64,000 bases of DNA from the NCBI RefSeq assembly GCF_921293095.1, contig NC_060259.1:4340001-4404000 (forward strand). The letters are read 5' to 3'. Within the stretch, counting starts at the first letter, position 1, and every line of letters starts with the position of its first letter. Below, piece by piece: positions 43,794 through 55,334 of this stretch. The DNA comes from Ischnura elegans (lineage: Eukaryota; Arthropoda; Insecta; Odonata; Coenagrionidae). Position numbers and translations under genes: made by a program. The notes beneath the pieces are model-generated. The model was not told the DNA's origin and did not search any database. It saw only the letters and a list, made by a program, of their open reading frames with translations.

Positions 43794-44429
43794 ACACGTC
43801 GCGAGAATGAATTGACGAGAATATAGGTGGTTAGGAGTAAAAAATTAAGAAACAATATGGTTGATTTCCAACAGTAATAATACATTTAATAACCAAGTAA
43901 GCTTTAGGAGCACAATACATAAAATACTAAATTGCCTGAGGATAATGTACTCTTGCCGTTGGGAAGAAGCCGGGCACGAGAGCGAGAGTTCCTTCCTTGT
44001 CTGAGGTCAGTAGCAGAGAGAGCGAGTCAGGCGGCTTGCAAGATCGCGGCGGCGCTCGAAGCAGGCGTGAGAGGGGAGGTGTAGGCAGAGGAGGGGAAAC
44101 AGGTTTGAGGCTGACGATTCACCTTACAATTGGGTAAACGGTGGCGGAGGGTAATTGAAGTTCACACATGCCGTAAAGAGGTCGACACCGTTGGTGAATT
44201 CACTATAAATTGTGAGCAGTTCACAGAACGCGAGGATCAGCGGCCCGCGTGGATCAGCCAGGCACGACGTACTCTGGAGCTTCGCGAGACTGGTACTCAG
44301 GAGCTCGCGAATCGTCTCCTCGTGGTGAAGTCTCAGAGGGGTCAAGTCTCAGAGGGGTCAAGTCTCAGAGGGGTCGAGTCTCAGAGGGGTCGAGTCTCAG
44401 AGGAATTGAGAAAGTGCCCATTATGGCAC
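43794..44429 (-). repeat. 3' LTR of the gypsy element
   Basis: 636 bp, very similar to 51172-51833. Contains four to five tandem copies of AGTCTCAGAGGGGTC near its inner edge. Confidence 0.9.
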
Positions 44430-46764
44430 ATCCACCCACTGATGTGTTTTGAACAAAATGAACTAAAGATGGGGGTGAGACTTTTTTTCACCCAGAACAG
44501 ATATCCCTTCCAATAAAGAGCTTCCCCTGAACAATAAGCAAATAAGTGAATTAATAATATTGAAAAAACATTTATTTCTGACCAATCCAAACCCCTCGAT
44601 ATAGCATATTACATTATTGTAGAGTTCCCATAAGTTAATCAGCAAATATTAATTGTTCAACAGACATTATTATTAGCATTACTATCGTTGCACTCATGAT
44701 ACAATATTGGCAACGTAATCATTCATTATCAGAGAAACGATAGTTTAGAAATTACCAAGAAACCCTTAACATACATATTATTTAGATGCCTCCATCTCTG
44801 CCTAATTTTTTACACAATATACTGCTTTGGCAAACAACAAAGATACATGATAAGGAAATAATCAACTTCTGACTTTTAGAGAAGTCCTTAATATTGTCAC
44901 AGACTTCCATAATCACGACAGATCAAACAAATCTAACAATAACATTAGTGATAAATCATTGCATAATAGATAGAAAATAGGATAGACGAGTGTGGACCTT
45001 GTTATATTATTATTTTTTTTTTTATAATTCAATCTTTGTAATGATATTTTCTTATATTTTTTTGTTGTATTTTTTTTTTCATTCATTCATATTTTATTTC
45101 TTTCATTTTTTAAACCAATTTTGTTGAATATACATATTTTTTTTATTATATTTTTTTTTCATTAATTGTTATAACATTTTTTCTTTTCTTTTGTTGCTCC
45201 ATTAAGGAGATCTTTTCTGATCCACACTTACCGTCTTACAAACATTTTGGATAAGAATTCAAAGAAAATATTCACTGGAACAAGAGAATTAACACAATTA
45301 TCAACTTTTCTTCCGTCTCAGTGAGACAAACTAATTAGGATGAACCATAACCCTTTTTACTTGATTAGGCCAAAGCATGAAAAACTAAGGTTCACTATAC
45401 CAGACATCAAAAAGCATAGACATCATAAACTCCCCATGATAACATGGATGCAAGGGTGAGAATATAAAGAATTCAAAAGTAGTGATGCAGTATAAATAAA
45501 TCACTGAAAATTTACACAAGGTAACCATCGAGAAACTAGATGAGATGGTACCCATCAGTCGTGAACCAAGTAGGAGGCAGAGAGAGATGAAGAGTGCATC
45601 TTACCATTTACAAATGACATTAAGTCTTTTGTCCACTGCTTAACCACATGTGGATCAGAGAAAACACAATTGCCCACTATATGTCGTAGACACCAGATAA
45701 ATAATTGCATTACAAGCAAAATATAAACAATTTGAATAAAATCATCCAGCAAAATGCTCTAAATATTACTTAGCCAGTGCCATACTGGGTTTGAAAAAAA
45801 CGTGAAAGAAGTAATTTTGCATGTTCAAGAATCGAAAGACAGAGAGCATTCAGCTAAATGTGGGACAAGAATTTAAATGAGCTTTACTGAGAAGCTCGCA
45901 AACAGGGGAATAAAAACAAGTCAATGGCTGAGGTTAAATGGTCAATTATACAAACAGCCTTATTCAACAATTCAAGTATTCAGTATTTCAATAATTCATA
46001 TTTAGAATTCTTCTGTCGACAGACAGGATAACCCCATAAATCCCCCCAAAATACCAGCCAGAATACTGCTGGGTGCTGACTGCGGAAGGCAAGCCAACCG
46101 GACGATGGGAACGCAACCCCCCTACGCCAATGTGGCTTGACATAAGCCATCTGTGCCAGGAATCTCAATTCCATCAGTGGCAACAGGTCCCATTCTGGGC
46201 ATTGCAGGTGTTCAGGCCATCAGCCATGAACAAATATCATCTTCCCGAGCAAACAGCTGACTCGGGTTAGTAACCAACTTGGGTTAACACCATCCCTGGG
46301 TTGCTCCCATCACTTCAAAATCAGGCCCCCAATAACTTGGGTTGGCGAGTTGGCTGCAGTATTGACCATGAATAAACTTGGGTTAATGGCATGACCCATA
46401 AACAGCAAATAATGAATTCACCATTTGGCAAACAGTGAATTTTCCCACTCACAGAATGAATGCTCTCATAAATTTGTGAAAAAATGGAATCAGTCAAGAG
46501 TGACTGGCAAGTGACATCTGGTGTAAGTGACGACATATAGATGGGTAACACAATACCAATTGCACACCACTTCGGAGTAGAGAATACTAAATTCATTATA
46601 TTATTCACTTATTATCATAAAGTATTTGAGATATTATTCATATTTTCAGTAAATTATTAATAGACCACTCAAATATGTGTTTTTATATAATAATACAAGT
46701 TGCCAGTAACACAAATTGAAATCGGTAAACATGACATCCGATAGTTTTAGCCAAGTAAACTGGA
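44430..46764. other. Long non-coding 3' region of the gypsy element
   Basis: About 2.3 kb between the end of pol and the 3' LTR. It is AT-rich, with T-rich tracts at 45005-45185, and has no long open frame. No envelope-like gene is seen. Confidence 0.6.
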
Positions 46765-49700
46765 TTAATTACAGTAGGCCTTCAAATGAGAAACATGTGC
46801 AATTTTCTCCCTTTTTTGTGACACCTTCAAAGCTACTGTGACAGGAGTAAGCATTTTAACAATTGTGAATGGGCCTTCCCATTTTGGATATAGCTTGGCA
46901 GTTTTACCTTTTAATTTGGAACTCAAGTGGTGAGTTTTGAGAAGTACCTGGTCTCCCACCTTGAATTGAACATCACTGTGCATCTTATTGAGCCTTACTG
47001 ATTGTCTCTGATGTGCATTTTTCAAATTACTTAGTACCTCAGACCAAAATGAAGACATATCTTTTGTATCAGTACCATCATTAAACATTTCAGGGGGAAT
47101 TTCCCAGACATTATTCAATGGGTGTGGCAACTCACGACCCAAGAACACCTTAGCCGGAGAGTGGCCAATACTAGAATGACGAGCTGAGTTAAACGAGAAA
47201 GACAGATCAGGAAGAAATTCCTCCCATTTATTGTGAGAATTATTACAGAGAGACGAGAGGGCACATTTCAAATTTCTGTGAACCCTCTCTGCTTGGTTTG
47301 CCTTAGGATAATATGGTGAAGTGCAAACATGAGAAACACCAAGCTTAAACATTGTATCATGAAATAACCTTGATTTAAAAGCAGAACCATTGTCTGACAC
47401 AAGAAATTTTGGATATCCAAATTTGGGAAATATTTTCCTTGTCAAAAGGTTAACAACCAAGGAGGCACTTGCACTCCTGATGGGTTCAATGAAAGTGAAT
47501 TTTGAGAAACCATCAATTATTGTGAATGCATACTCATTACCATTCTTGCTACGGGGCAAAGGACCCACAAAGTCTACATAAATTCTCTCCCAAGGGTAAG
47601 TTGAAAGAACAGAAGACATTTGCCCCTGTGGGAGACGATTTAAAGGCTTAGATAATTGACAAGAGTGACATCTTTTGACCATATCAGTGACTTCCTTCCT
47701 CCAATTTTGCCACCAAAACTGACGTCCAATTTTCTCACAAGTTTTGGCAATACCCATGTGGCCACTGGTAGGAAGGTCATGAAAATATTTAAATAACATA
47801 GGCCTTATAGCAGGCGGTACAACAATTTTGGGCTTTTCAGCTCTGTTTGTGACATGGCATAGAAGGTGGTTTTTTAACTTCCAGCCCGGGTGTGACTCTG
47901 GGTCTCTAGATAAATCCTCAATAATGGTCTTTAGACCAGCATCCGAAATTTGGTGCTCACGAATATTTACAAAAGAGAGAGGGACATGATGCAGAAAGAG
48001 AGAGCTCTGGCAAGCCGTATCAGACTCATTGGGGCGAGATAAGCAATCAGCAACACTATTTTGCTTGCCTTTTACATGGTGAATGACAAAACGAAAAGCA
48101 GATAACTTTAAGACCATACGCCCCACTTTTCCTAGCTGCTTAGGATGTTTGAATAGCCAAGTCAAGGCATTATTATCAGTATACAAGTGAAAAGGTTTAA
48201 ATTGGACGTATGACCGGAATTTTTCAACAGCCCAACAACAACTCATAGATTCTAGTTCATAAGAGGGCAGACGTTTTTCATGATCATTGAGCATCCTACT
48301 AGCATAAGCAACTGGCTTTAAATGACCATCATAATATTGATTTAACACAGCCCCTAGGGCAACTTGGCTGGCATCAGCATACAAGTGAAATTCTTTGTCA
48401 AAGTCAGGGAGAGATAGTACTGGTGGATTAGTTAAACACTCTTTTAACTTTTGGAATGCTTCCTGCAGCTCACCGTCCCAACGAAAAACAGCACCCTTCC
48501 GTTTCAAGCGAGTCAACGGTGATGACAATTCGGCGAAGTTAGGGATGAATTTAGAATAGAAAGAAGACATACCAAGAAAACGTGACACCTCCTTCACCGA
48601 TCTCGGAGTGCGGAACTCTCTGATTGCTGCAGTGCGATCTGGGTCCACCATAAGTGCCCCTTCAGAAATTCTGTGGCCAAGGAATGCAATGGATGTTTGG
48701 GCCATTTTTAACTTGTCAGGATGTACCGTGAGTCCTGCCACCCTCAGTTTGGATAGCACTGCTTCCACGTCCAACAGATGTTGCTCAAAGTCCCTCGAGT
48801 AGATACACAGATCATCAATATAAGGAAAAACACAAGCATATTTAAGGTCACCCAATACCAAATCCATCAACCTACAAAAAATTTGGGGTGAAGTCGTTAG
48901 ACCGAATGGCAGCCTAGTATATTGATACAGACCGAGTGGTGTAATAAAAGCTGTGTACTGCTTCGCCCTTGACGAGAGAGGAATTTGATGAAATGCAGAA
49001 TTTAAATCGATAATAGAAAAGAATTTAGCCTTACCCAAATACTGGAAGGCATTTTCGACATTGGGCGTGGGGAAACAATCCGCCTTTACCTTCTTGTTTA
49101 ACTTACGATAATCGACCACCAACCGATCAGATCCGTCCTTTTTGGGAATTAGAAACGCAGGGCTTGCCCATTGAGAATTAGACGGTTCGATAATTTTATC
49201 GTCCAAAAGTTTCTTCAAGTGACTTTTCAATGCTTGTAACTTCGGTGGCGATAAAGAATACGGGGACGAGCGAATTGGCTGATTGTCAGTCACCTCCAAT
49301 TCATACTGTAACAGGTGAGTCGCGCCATGAGAATGACGGACTACATCGGAGAAACGAGATAATACGCTGCTCATTTGTTTTTCAAGTTCAAACGGCGAAG
49401 CGGGAGCGTCACGAGCGAGCAAGTGCGAATTAGTTTGGCGTAAATTACTATTTTCGTCATCGGTCATGGATTTTGCCACACAAGTCGAATTGAAATCATG
49501 CTCACTACCGTCGTTTTCAGAAATAGTGGAATCCAAATCGTCTTCTATCAGTTTTTCACGAAATGGAAATACGCGATCCGGAGACGACGCAAAAGAAAAG
49601 CCATTCGGGTGAATAGAAATAGACGCCTTCTTAATGAAATCCTGTCCTAAAAGACACGGAACCGGGAGAGAACACACATAGAACTGATGTTGCCATGACA

Positions 49701-50799
49701 ACGATTTAATTTTCACACGTAAAGTCACTCGAGTGCGAAGTATAATTTTATCACCGGCGATAGAATGTAATGGAATTGAACAGCCTTGTCTACGACTTCG
49801 TCTGCATTTATTAATATTGTTCCAAAATCGTTCATCAAGCAAAGACAGAGTAGACCCTGTGTCAAGCAACGCGTCCCCAGGCACGCCCTGAATTTGAACT
49901 GGGATATGAGCAAGGCCGAGGAATGAGTCACCGCAAGCAAAAGTCAGCTGTGGCCGAGACGGCCTGTCTCGAGCGTTCAAATCACGTATTTTCTTTCGAC
50001 ATTCTCGCTCAACGTGACCACGTTTTCGGCAGTAATGGCATGTAAGAGTAGAGGATTGAGGAGAACGAGGAAATTGAACAGTGGGGCGCGATTCGGAAAC
50101 AGAATTTGAGTACTCAGCTCGTGTCATAAGAGCTTTAGCGGCATGAATCAACATTTTTTCCAAGTCGACCAAATTCGTGGGCTTTTGACAAAAGAGCAAA
50201 ACAGACTGCGTTAGTGGATTGATACCATCAAGAATGACTTCCACGAGTTCGAGATCGGTAAACTTTTTACCTAGTGCCTTATTTGCAGACACGATAGAGT
50301 AATAGAAATCACGAGGGTTTTCGTTAGGAAATTGAAATCTTTTGAGCTTCTGAGAGACCAAACGGTCAAGCTCGCGATTGGAGACGAAAGTGTCCCAAAT
50401 TTCGGAGATAGTTTGCTCCCAGGAAGCATTCCTACGAATAACACCCAACCAGAAGGGTCGACAATTTGGTGGCAGCTTACATAGTAAAAGAGTAAATAAG
50501 TGAGTTTGAGAGGTCAGAGCCAAATCTAGCAACTCTGAGGTTTTACAAATAAAACTAAACCATACACTAGAAGACGAACTTGACGAAGTAGGAATTTCGT
50601 CAATCAATTGACGTACTACACGCAGACCGTCCGCGTTATCCATGTTGACTATGGATTCGTGTTGCTCGAGAGAGTTAGCTGAGCCTACGTTTGACTCTAC
50701 AGCATTCAAGGAAGTTTGGCGAGCATTAAGACGATCACGCCGGTCTGACGACGTGGTGAGATACTCTACCGCGTAGGGGTTTTCTGGATTTTGAGACAT
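46765..50799 (-). CDS. Gypsy Gag-Pol polyprotein (single frame)
   Basis: 1344 residues starting MSQNPENPYAVEYLTTSS. A gag-like region spans about 60-235 (FWLGVIRRNASWEQTISEIW). Then come a CCHC knuckle at 254-267 (CHYCRKRGHVEREC) and a protease with LLDTGSTLSLLD at about 311-322. The reverse transcriptase includes VVDYRKLNKK, LPFGLTTSP and YIDD at 660-663. RNase H begins around LYADASQVALGAVL (806) and ends VADCLSR. The integrase has an H-H-C-C finger (about 1007-1047), VDFVGPLP, VSDNGSAF and YYPKANQAE. Gag and Pol are fused without a frame change, as in several gypsy lineages. No envelope is present. The element lies antisense within the 29.4-kb unit. Confidence 0.93.
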   Translation of the reverse strand: MSQNPENPYAVEYLTTSSDRRDRLNARQTSLNAVESNVGSANSLEQHESIVNMDNADGLRVVRQLIDEIPTSSSSSSSVWFSFICKTSELLDLALTSQTHLFTLLLCKLPPNCRPFWLGVIRRNASWEQTISEIWDTFVSNRELDRLVSQKLKRFQFPNENPRDFYYSIVSANKALGKKFTDLELVEVILDGINPLTQSVLLFCQKPTNLVDLEKMLIHAAKALMTRAEYSNSVSESRPTVQFPRSPQSSTLTCHYCRKRGHVERECRKKIRDLNARDRPSRPQLTFACGDSFLGLAHIPVQIQGVPGDALLDTGSTLSLLDERFWNNINKCRRSRRQGCSIPLHSIAGDKIILRTRVTLRVKIKSLSWQHQFYVCSLPVPCLLGQDFIKKASISIHPNGFSFASSPDRVFPFREKLIEDDLDSTISENDGSEHDFNSTCVAKSMTDDENSNLRQTNSHLLARDAPASPFELEKQMSSVLSRFSDVVRHSHGATHLLQYELEVTDNQPIRSSPYSLSPPKLQALKSHLKKLLDDKIIEPSNSQWASPAFLIPKKDGSDRLVVDYRKLNKKVKADCFPTPNVENAFQYLGKAKFFSIIDLNSAFHQIPLSSRAKQYTAFITPLGLYQYTRLPFGLTTSPQIFCRLMDLVLGDLKYACVFPYIDDLCIYSRDFEQHLLDVEAVLSKLRVAGLTVHPDKLKMAQTSIAFLGHRISEGALMVDPDRTAAIREFRTPRSVKEVSRFLGMSSFYSKFIPNFAELSSPLTRLKRKGAVFRWDGELQEAFQKLKECLTNPPVLSLPDFDKEFHLYADASQVALGAVLNQYYDGHLKPVAYASRMLNDHEKRLPSYELESMSCCWAVEKFRSYVQFKPFHLYTDNNALTWLFKHPKQLGKVGRMVLKLSAFRFVIHHVKGKQNSVADCLSRPNESDTACQSSLFLHHVPLSFVNIREHQISDAGLKTIIEDLSRDPESHPGWKLKNHLLCHVTNRAEKPKIVVPPAIRPMLFKYFHDLPTSGHMGIAKTCEKIGRQFWWQNWRKEVTDMVKRCHSCQLSKPLNRLPQGQMSSVLSTYPWERIYVDFVGPLPRSKNGNEYAFTIIDGFSKFTFIEPIRSASASLVVNLLTRKIFPKFGYPKFLVSDNGSAFKSRLFHDTMFKLGVSHVCTSPYYPKANQAERVHRNLKCALSSLCNNSHNKWEEFLPDLSFSFNSARHSSIGHSPAKVFLGRELPHPLNNVWEIPPEMFNDGTDTKDMSSFWSEVLSNLKNAHQRQSVRLNKMHSDVQFKVGDQVLLKTHHLSSKLKGKTAKLYPKWEGPFTIVKMLTPVTVALKVSQKREKIAHVSHLKAYCN

Positions 50800-51171
50800 G
50801 AACGCAGTAATCTACAGAGCACACAAACACTGATGCGAGGTAATAATTATCAGAGCAAGAGACCCTAAATAAGTCACACCACAAGGCCTGAGTCGATGTC
50901 ACGACACTCTTAGAAAACACAGTAAATACGAAAACAAGTGACTTAAGAATATGCACACCAGAGAACACAGTGAATAAACTAAGCAAATCAGTAATACATA
51001 CGATATCAATAGCAGAAAATACCTCGACCAAGGTGCAGTGAAAGACAAGTAAACCATTTAAGAGAATATAGTGGAAATCAGTGCCCAGACAACTTATAGA
51101 ATACAAGAAATGACACTCCATTAGTTAAACCACCTGTCAATTCGACCAATATCCTGGTCACGGCACCATTT

Positions 51172-51833
51172 TGCAACGCACACACGTCGCGAGAATGAAT
51201 TGACGAGAATATAGGTGGTTAGGAGTAAAAAATTAAGAAACAATATGGTTGATTTCCAACAGTAATAATACATTTAATAACCAAGTAAGCTTTAGGAGCA
51301 CAATACATAAAATACTAAATTGCCTGAGGATAATGTACTCTTGCCGTTGGGAAGAAGCCGGGCACGAGAGCGAGAGTTCCTTCCTTGTCTGCGGTCAGTA
51401 GCAGAGAGCGAGCGCCAGACCGCTTACAAGATCGCGGCCGCGCTCGAAGCAGGCGTGAGAGGGGAGGTGTAGGCAGAGGAGGGGAAACAGGTTTCACGCT
51501 GACGATTCACCTTACAATTGGGTAAACGGTGGCGGAAAGTAATTGAAGTTCACACATGCCGTAAAGAGGCCGACACCGTTGGTGAATTCACTATAAATTG
51601 TGAGCAGTTCACAGGACGCGAGGATCAGCGGCACGCGTGGATCAGTCAGGCACGACGTACTCTGGAGCTTCGCGAGACTGGTACTCAGGAGCTCGCGAAT
51701 CGTCTCCTCGTGGTGAAGTCTCCTCGTGGTGAAGTCTCAGAGGGGTCAAGTCTCAGAGGGGTCAAGTCTCAGAGGGGTCAAGTCTCAGAGGGGTCGAGTC
51801 TCAGAGGAATTGAGAAAGTGCCCATTATGGCAC
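51172..51833 (-). repeat. 5' LTR of the gypsy element
   Basis: 662 bp. Longer than its partner because of an extra CTCCTCGTGGTGAAGT copy near 51720. Followed by the ATATT duplication. Confidence 0.9.
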
Positions 51834-52220
51834 ATATTGATTTGCGAATTTCACTTTGATCCGACCGGATATCAGCAAGATTAGCAGAAAAATCTTTCAA
51901 GATATCACTCACACGATCAGGAGACAAACTGGAACTTGCGGACTCGTTCTCAGGAGCTTTTCTGATTTGCTCTCCATCACTGCCACAGCCGATCTTAGCC
52001 CGACAAACGTCGCAATACCATGTTCTACGTTTGTCACTAAGCTCCTTAAATTCCACTTCAGGTATTGAAAGGCACAGTGGATGGTAATGGGCCTTACACT
52101 CACAGCAAGAGAGCGACTTCTGCTCGCGCTTGATCGATTTAACACATGCACTGCAGTTAGGCATTGCGTAGCACAGGAGAGAACCGGAGAGAACGATCCG
52201 AACCACACGAAGGCTGAGCT
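51834..52220 (-). mobile_element. LINE B, 5' portion
   Basis: Continues the LINE beyond the gypsy insertion: the duplication, ORF1 N-terminus and a short 5' leader. The 5' boundary near 52220 is an estimate; no target duplication was identified. Confidence 0.8.
51839..52164 (-). CDS. LINE B ORF1, N-terminal part with PHD-like zinc finger
   Basis: ATG at 52164 opens MPNCSACVKSIKREQKSLSC. Cys/His spacing (CSAC, CCEC, HYHPLC, WYCDVC) fits a C4HC3 PHD-type finger, as found at the N-terminus of some CR1 ORF1 proteins. The frame continues through NESASSSLSPDRVSDILKDF to EIRKS, where the gypsy element enters, and joins ISRWEESF on the other side. An upstream in-frame extension exists, but this ATG directly precedes the finger. 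Confidence 0.85.
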
Positions 52221-53919
52221 TTACTTAATTTACTTCCTTTTGATAGAATGTATACCTGAAAATGTTTGCTTATCAATTTTTCTCGGAAATAAATGTTGGT
52301 AAGCTTCAAAAGGTGTTTTTTTTCCTGATAGAGGTAATCCTAGTGATTATTTCCAAAAGATAAGAGAGAACTTTTTACTCTCTCAGATTTTTCCTAACAC
52401 TGGAGAGTAGTGCATTGAAATGGTCTTGTATATTTTACAGCCGCTCTATATTTCTAATTCAATAAATGTTATAGGGTGAACTTCTAAAGAGACATTAAAT
52501 AGCATAGGTTAATAATTAACTATATTTCCTTTGTGATCTGGATATTGTGTCATTAATTTAGAGTAATAAGAAATTGATTAAGTACTGTCTTTAGGCCTCT
52601 GCACATTTTTTTCCAGCGACTGTGCTGTAACTGAGTACATGCCCAAGGAGGTTTCTTCGGAGGCTTCTCGTAAGGTCTTTTTCATGGCTGTTTGTATCTC
52701 TTCTATGGATGAAGAATGGGTTCATTTCAGGGCTGCCTTAATCCTAACTTGCACAAAAATATCTGATGGGGTGACCTCCGGACTACAGGTGAGGCAGCAT
52801 ACGAATCTGGTGTTTGGCCAGGAACCAGGGTGTGGATTCGTAGCATGTTGTGGCAAGGAGCCCTTCAATAGGTGGAAGAGGGGACTTCATAGTCTCAACC
52901 TCGCCTGAATAAAGGCATATTATTATTATTGTAAAGGCTTTTAACTCCCTCAAAACTTGTGAGTAGGGCAGAACAGAGTCGCTAGAAGCCTCACAACTTA
53001 TTTCGTTTCCTAAAGATATTTAGCATAAAACTTAAACTTTGCTCGACTGTTGATTCCATTTTTTTCCTTGACAAGGTCGGCCAAGGGGGGGTTTATAATA
53101 ACTTACGTCCTTCCATAGCTTAGAAAGCGATCAGATTGGTCTTGCAACAATGATTAGAGTCCATTCCTCCTACTCCAAGTAGTTTGATCCCACTCCAACC
53201 AATTGGGGTGGCACGGGTTATTCAATTGCATCACTTTCAGAATTCACCCTGTATGTTATGTAACTGCTTGCATAACATAACCCTATATAAGCATGCGTAA
53301 GGTGAACTGATCAATCATATCCTCACCATACATTGGCATCTGGGAGACCGGACCCTAGGCGACGAGAGAGTGACTCTTTGTTGTGTTTTGTTAAAATGAC
53401 CATTGGAAGTGTTGACTCACTCTGTAAAGAAGACTAGCAGTGGCCATCATGAGATCTTATTCTATCTCCATCTGGCATGCAATTGCACGGATATTTCAAT
53501 GAAATTAGAATAGGGGCTATTTCACCATCTTGCATGTATTCGTTCTAGCACTTTATCGCTTTGCACGATGCTATTTTGACAGCGCCTTAGTAAATTCATC
53601 AGTTTTTGCAATTATGTGCACGGTGTAAAATGGCCGTTAACGGGAGAAATGCCTTTTAATGTACCTATATGTTTTTTTCCAACTGTCGCCGCCTTCGATC
53701 ATAGCATTTAATCAGAAAATTCCGAGAGTTAGGTAAAACCCTAATGCAGATAAATTTATTGTTACTTTGGCTTCATTAGGTCCTATTTACCCGCCGAAAC
53801 TAAGAAACTAGTGATTTACAGCCCATAGCGCATTTCCATGGTGAAATTATTCAATTAATCTAATCGTTCCTCCTATAATTCGTCCACATCCGACTCTTAT
53901 CACTCCATCTTGTCCCGAT
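52221..53919. other. Unassigned DNA with a probable retroelement tail
   Basis: 52620-52945 ends CCTGAATAAAGGCATATTAT plus (ATT)n, resembling the 3' end of a short LINE or SINE copy, without a recognisable coding domain. The rest is AT-rich and non-coding. Confidence 0.4.
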
Positions 53920-54104
53920 TTGCTTTCGAACCGCCGCCGAGACCGCAGTCAGTTCCATATTTCCCCTAGTGGTAGCGCCACTGCGCGCCAGAGTTTCTCT
54001 GGAGGGGTTTGAGGGGTGGGAGCGTCAGTTAAGGCAACAACATTGAGCCGAAGATTAGTAACCAGTATATAAGGGCCTTGGGTGTGGCATTCGGCGCGAA
54101 AGGG
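53920..54104. repeat. Right end of the 29.4-kb unit
   Basis: Contains GAAGATTAGTAACCAGTATA, TATATAAGGGCC and GGTGTGGCATTCGGCGCGAA, then AGGG and TTAA. It matches, inverted, the left subterminal region, but the spacing from the end is shorter here. The ends are thus asymmetric, as is usual for piggyBac elements. Confidence 0.7.
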
Positions 54105-55334
54105 TTAAGATGTATGGAGTCTCTGGAATTGCCAATCAGTGGTTAAAATCCTTTTTAAGTGAAAGATCACAAGTGGTACAGATTTACTCTGCTGAGTCAT
54201 ATACTAATATAACTTCTACTCCCTTAGCAATTTTCAGAGGTGTTCCCCAAGGATCTATTTTGGGCCCCCTCCTTTTTCTCATCCACATAAATGACCTTCC
54301 AAAGTAGGTACTTCGACTGTGGTTCAGTGTACATGTATGCTGATGACACAACCCACCTTACCTCTAATAAGCACTTAGACTCTACGGTAGTCCAAAGAAA
54401 CATAAATTCTATGAGTGACTGGTGCAATGATAATAGGGTATTTATAAATAATGATAAATCAACTTTCATTCAATTTCATACCTATCAAAGAAAGATCACT
54501 TCTTCTCCTCTCCTAAGGTTAAATGGATCCTCCCTTATTTCCTCTTCTGTGACTAAATTTTTAGGTTTATATATTCATGAGTCACTATCTTGGGAATTTC
54601 ATGTTGATAAACTGTCTACAAAGGTGTCCAGTGGCTGTTACCTACTTAGAAGAATTGTCCCTCTGGTTGATACTGCTACTGCACTCTCAGTCTATTATGC
54701 ATATATCCATAGTCGATTGATGTATGGGATTGCAGTATGGGGCCATTCCCACCATTCTACTCGTCTTTTTAGGCTCCAGAAATGGGCCATTAGAATAATA
54801 AAAAACATTCCTAGGCGAAGCAGCTGCAAGCCCTATTTCAAATCCTTAAGGATTCTTACGCTACCTTGCCTATACATTTTTTCTGCAATTACCTTTGTTC
54901 AACAAAATAAGCAGTTTTACAGTCTCAAAACCAATGCTGATATCCACAACTATAACACAAGGGGTTGTAGTGATTTAAGAGTTACTGTACATAAATCAAC
55001 CATGTTCAGCAAAACCCCCATATATGCTGGGTCAAAATATTTCAAATGTTTACCTCTAAAGATTAAACAGCTACATTCATTCTCCAAATTCAAAGGTCAA
55101 CTTTATCAGTATTTATGTGACAATCCCTGTTATTCAGTGGATGAATTTATGTCTTTAAAACCTGTCTTTTGAAAATGTTACTTTTATGTTTATGTCTGTA
55201 CCTATCCTTCTCGCCTTAAATATTATTTTTTAATACCTCATGTATGTACTATTCTTGTGACTTGTTCCATACGTGGCTTAGACACGTCTCTGGGAACCAA
55301 TAAAAATATTATTATATTATTATTATATTATTAT
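54105..55334 (+). mobile_element. LINE A, 3' portion
   Basis: Resumes after the TTAA with the remainder of the RT, a 3' UTR with AATAAA and an (ATT)n tail (55304-55334). The 222-bp satellite continues directly after the tail, so this is the true 3' end. Confidence 0.9.
54109..55172 (+). CDS. LINE A ORF2, RT C-terminal part
   Basis: Continues KMYGVSGIANQWLKSFLSER, then RGVPQGSILGPLLFLIHIND. A one-base frame change with a stop at 54305 precedes SVYMYADDTTHLTS, the catalytic YADD. The second frame runs open to 55172, with SRLMYGIAVWGHS and a DIHNYNTRG motif characteristic of Daphne/CR1-type LINEs. The single frame break makes this copy inactive even without the inserted element. Confidence 0.88.

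Larger units (their letters stand above)
43794..51833 (-). mobile_element. Gypsy LTR retrotransposon inserted in LINE B ORF1
   Basis: LTRs at 43794-44429 and 51172-51833, with TGCAACGC at the left edge and CATTATGGCAC at the right. A 5-bp duplication ATATT (43789-43793, 51834-51838) shows the LINE sequence rejoining in frame. A primer-binding-site-like TGGTGCCGTGACCAGGA lies just inside the 5' LTR. There is one long Gag-Pol frame (46765-50799) and a 2.3-kb non-coding stretch before the 3' LTR. LTRs differ by a few per cent plus one short duplication, so the insertion is moderately young. The coding part looks whole. Confidence 0.92.
24704..54104. mobile_element. 29.4-kb piggyBac-ended insertion containing many other elements
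   Basis: Left end CCCTTTCGCGCCGGAC follows TTAA (24700-24703). Right end GGCGCGAAAGGG precedes TTAA (54105-54108). The first 13 bp are a perfect inverted repeat. Removing everything between, and one TTAA, restores the LINE A reading frame (LLRKL|KMYGVSG), so the unit entered as one piggyBac-type event. No convincing transposase was found inside. The interior has a THAP copy, tandem arrays, a foldback element, LINE B with a gypsy insertion, and about 10 kb of unassigned DNA. Either a normal-sized element grew by later insertions, or two piggyBac ends carried a larger host segment. Confidence 0.85.

Noticed and set aside
44339-44405. AGTCTCAGAGGGGTC tandem units as an independent satellite
   Set aside because: They lie inside both LTRs of the gypsy element and differ only in copy number, so they are part of the LTR.
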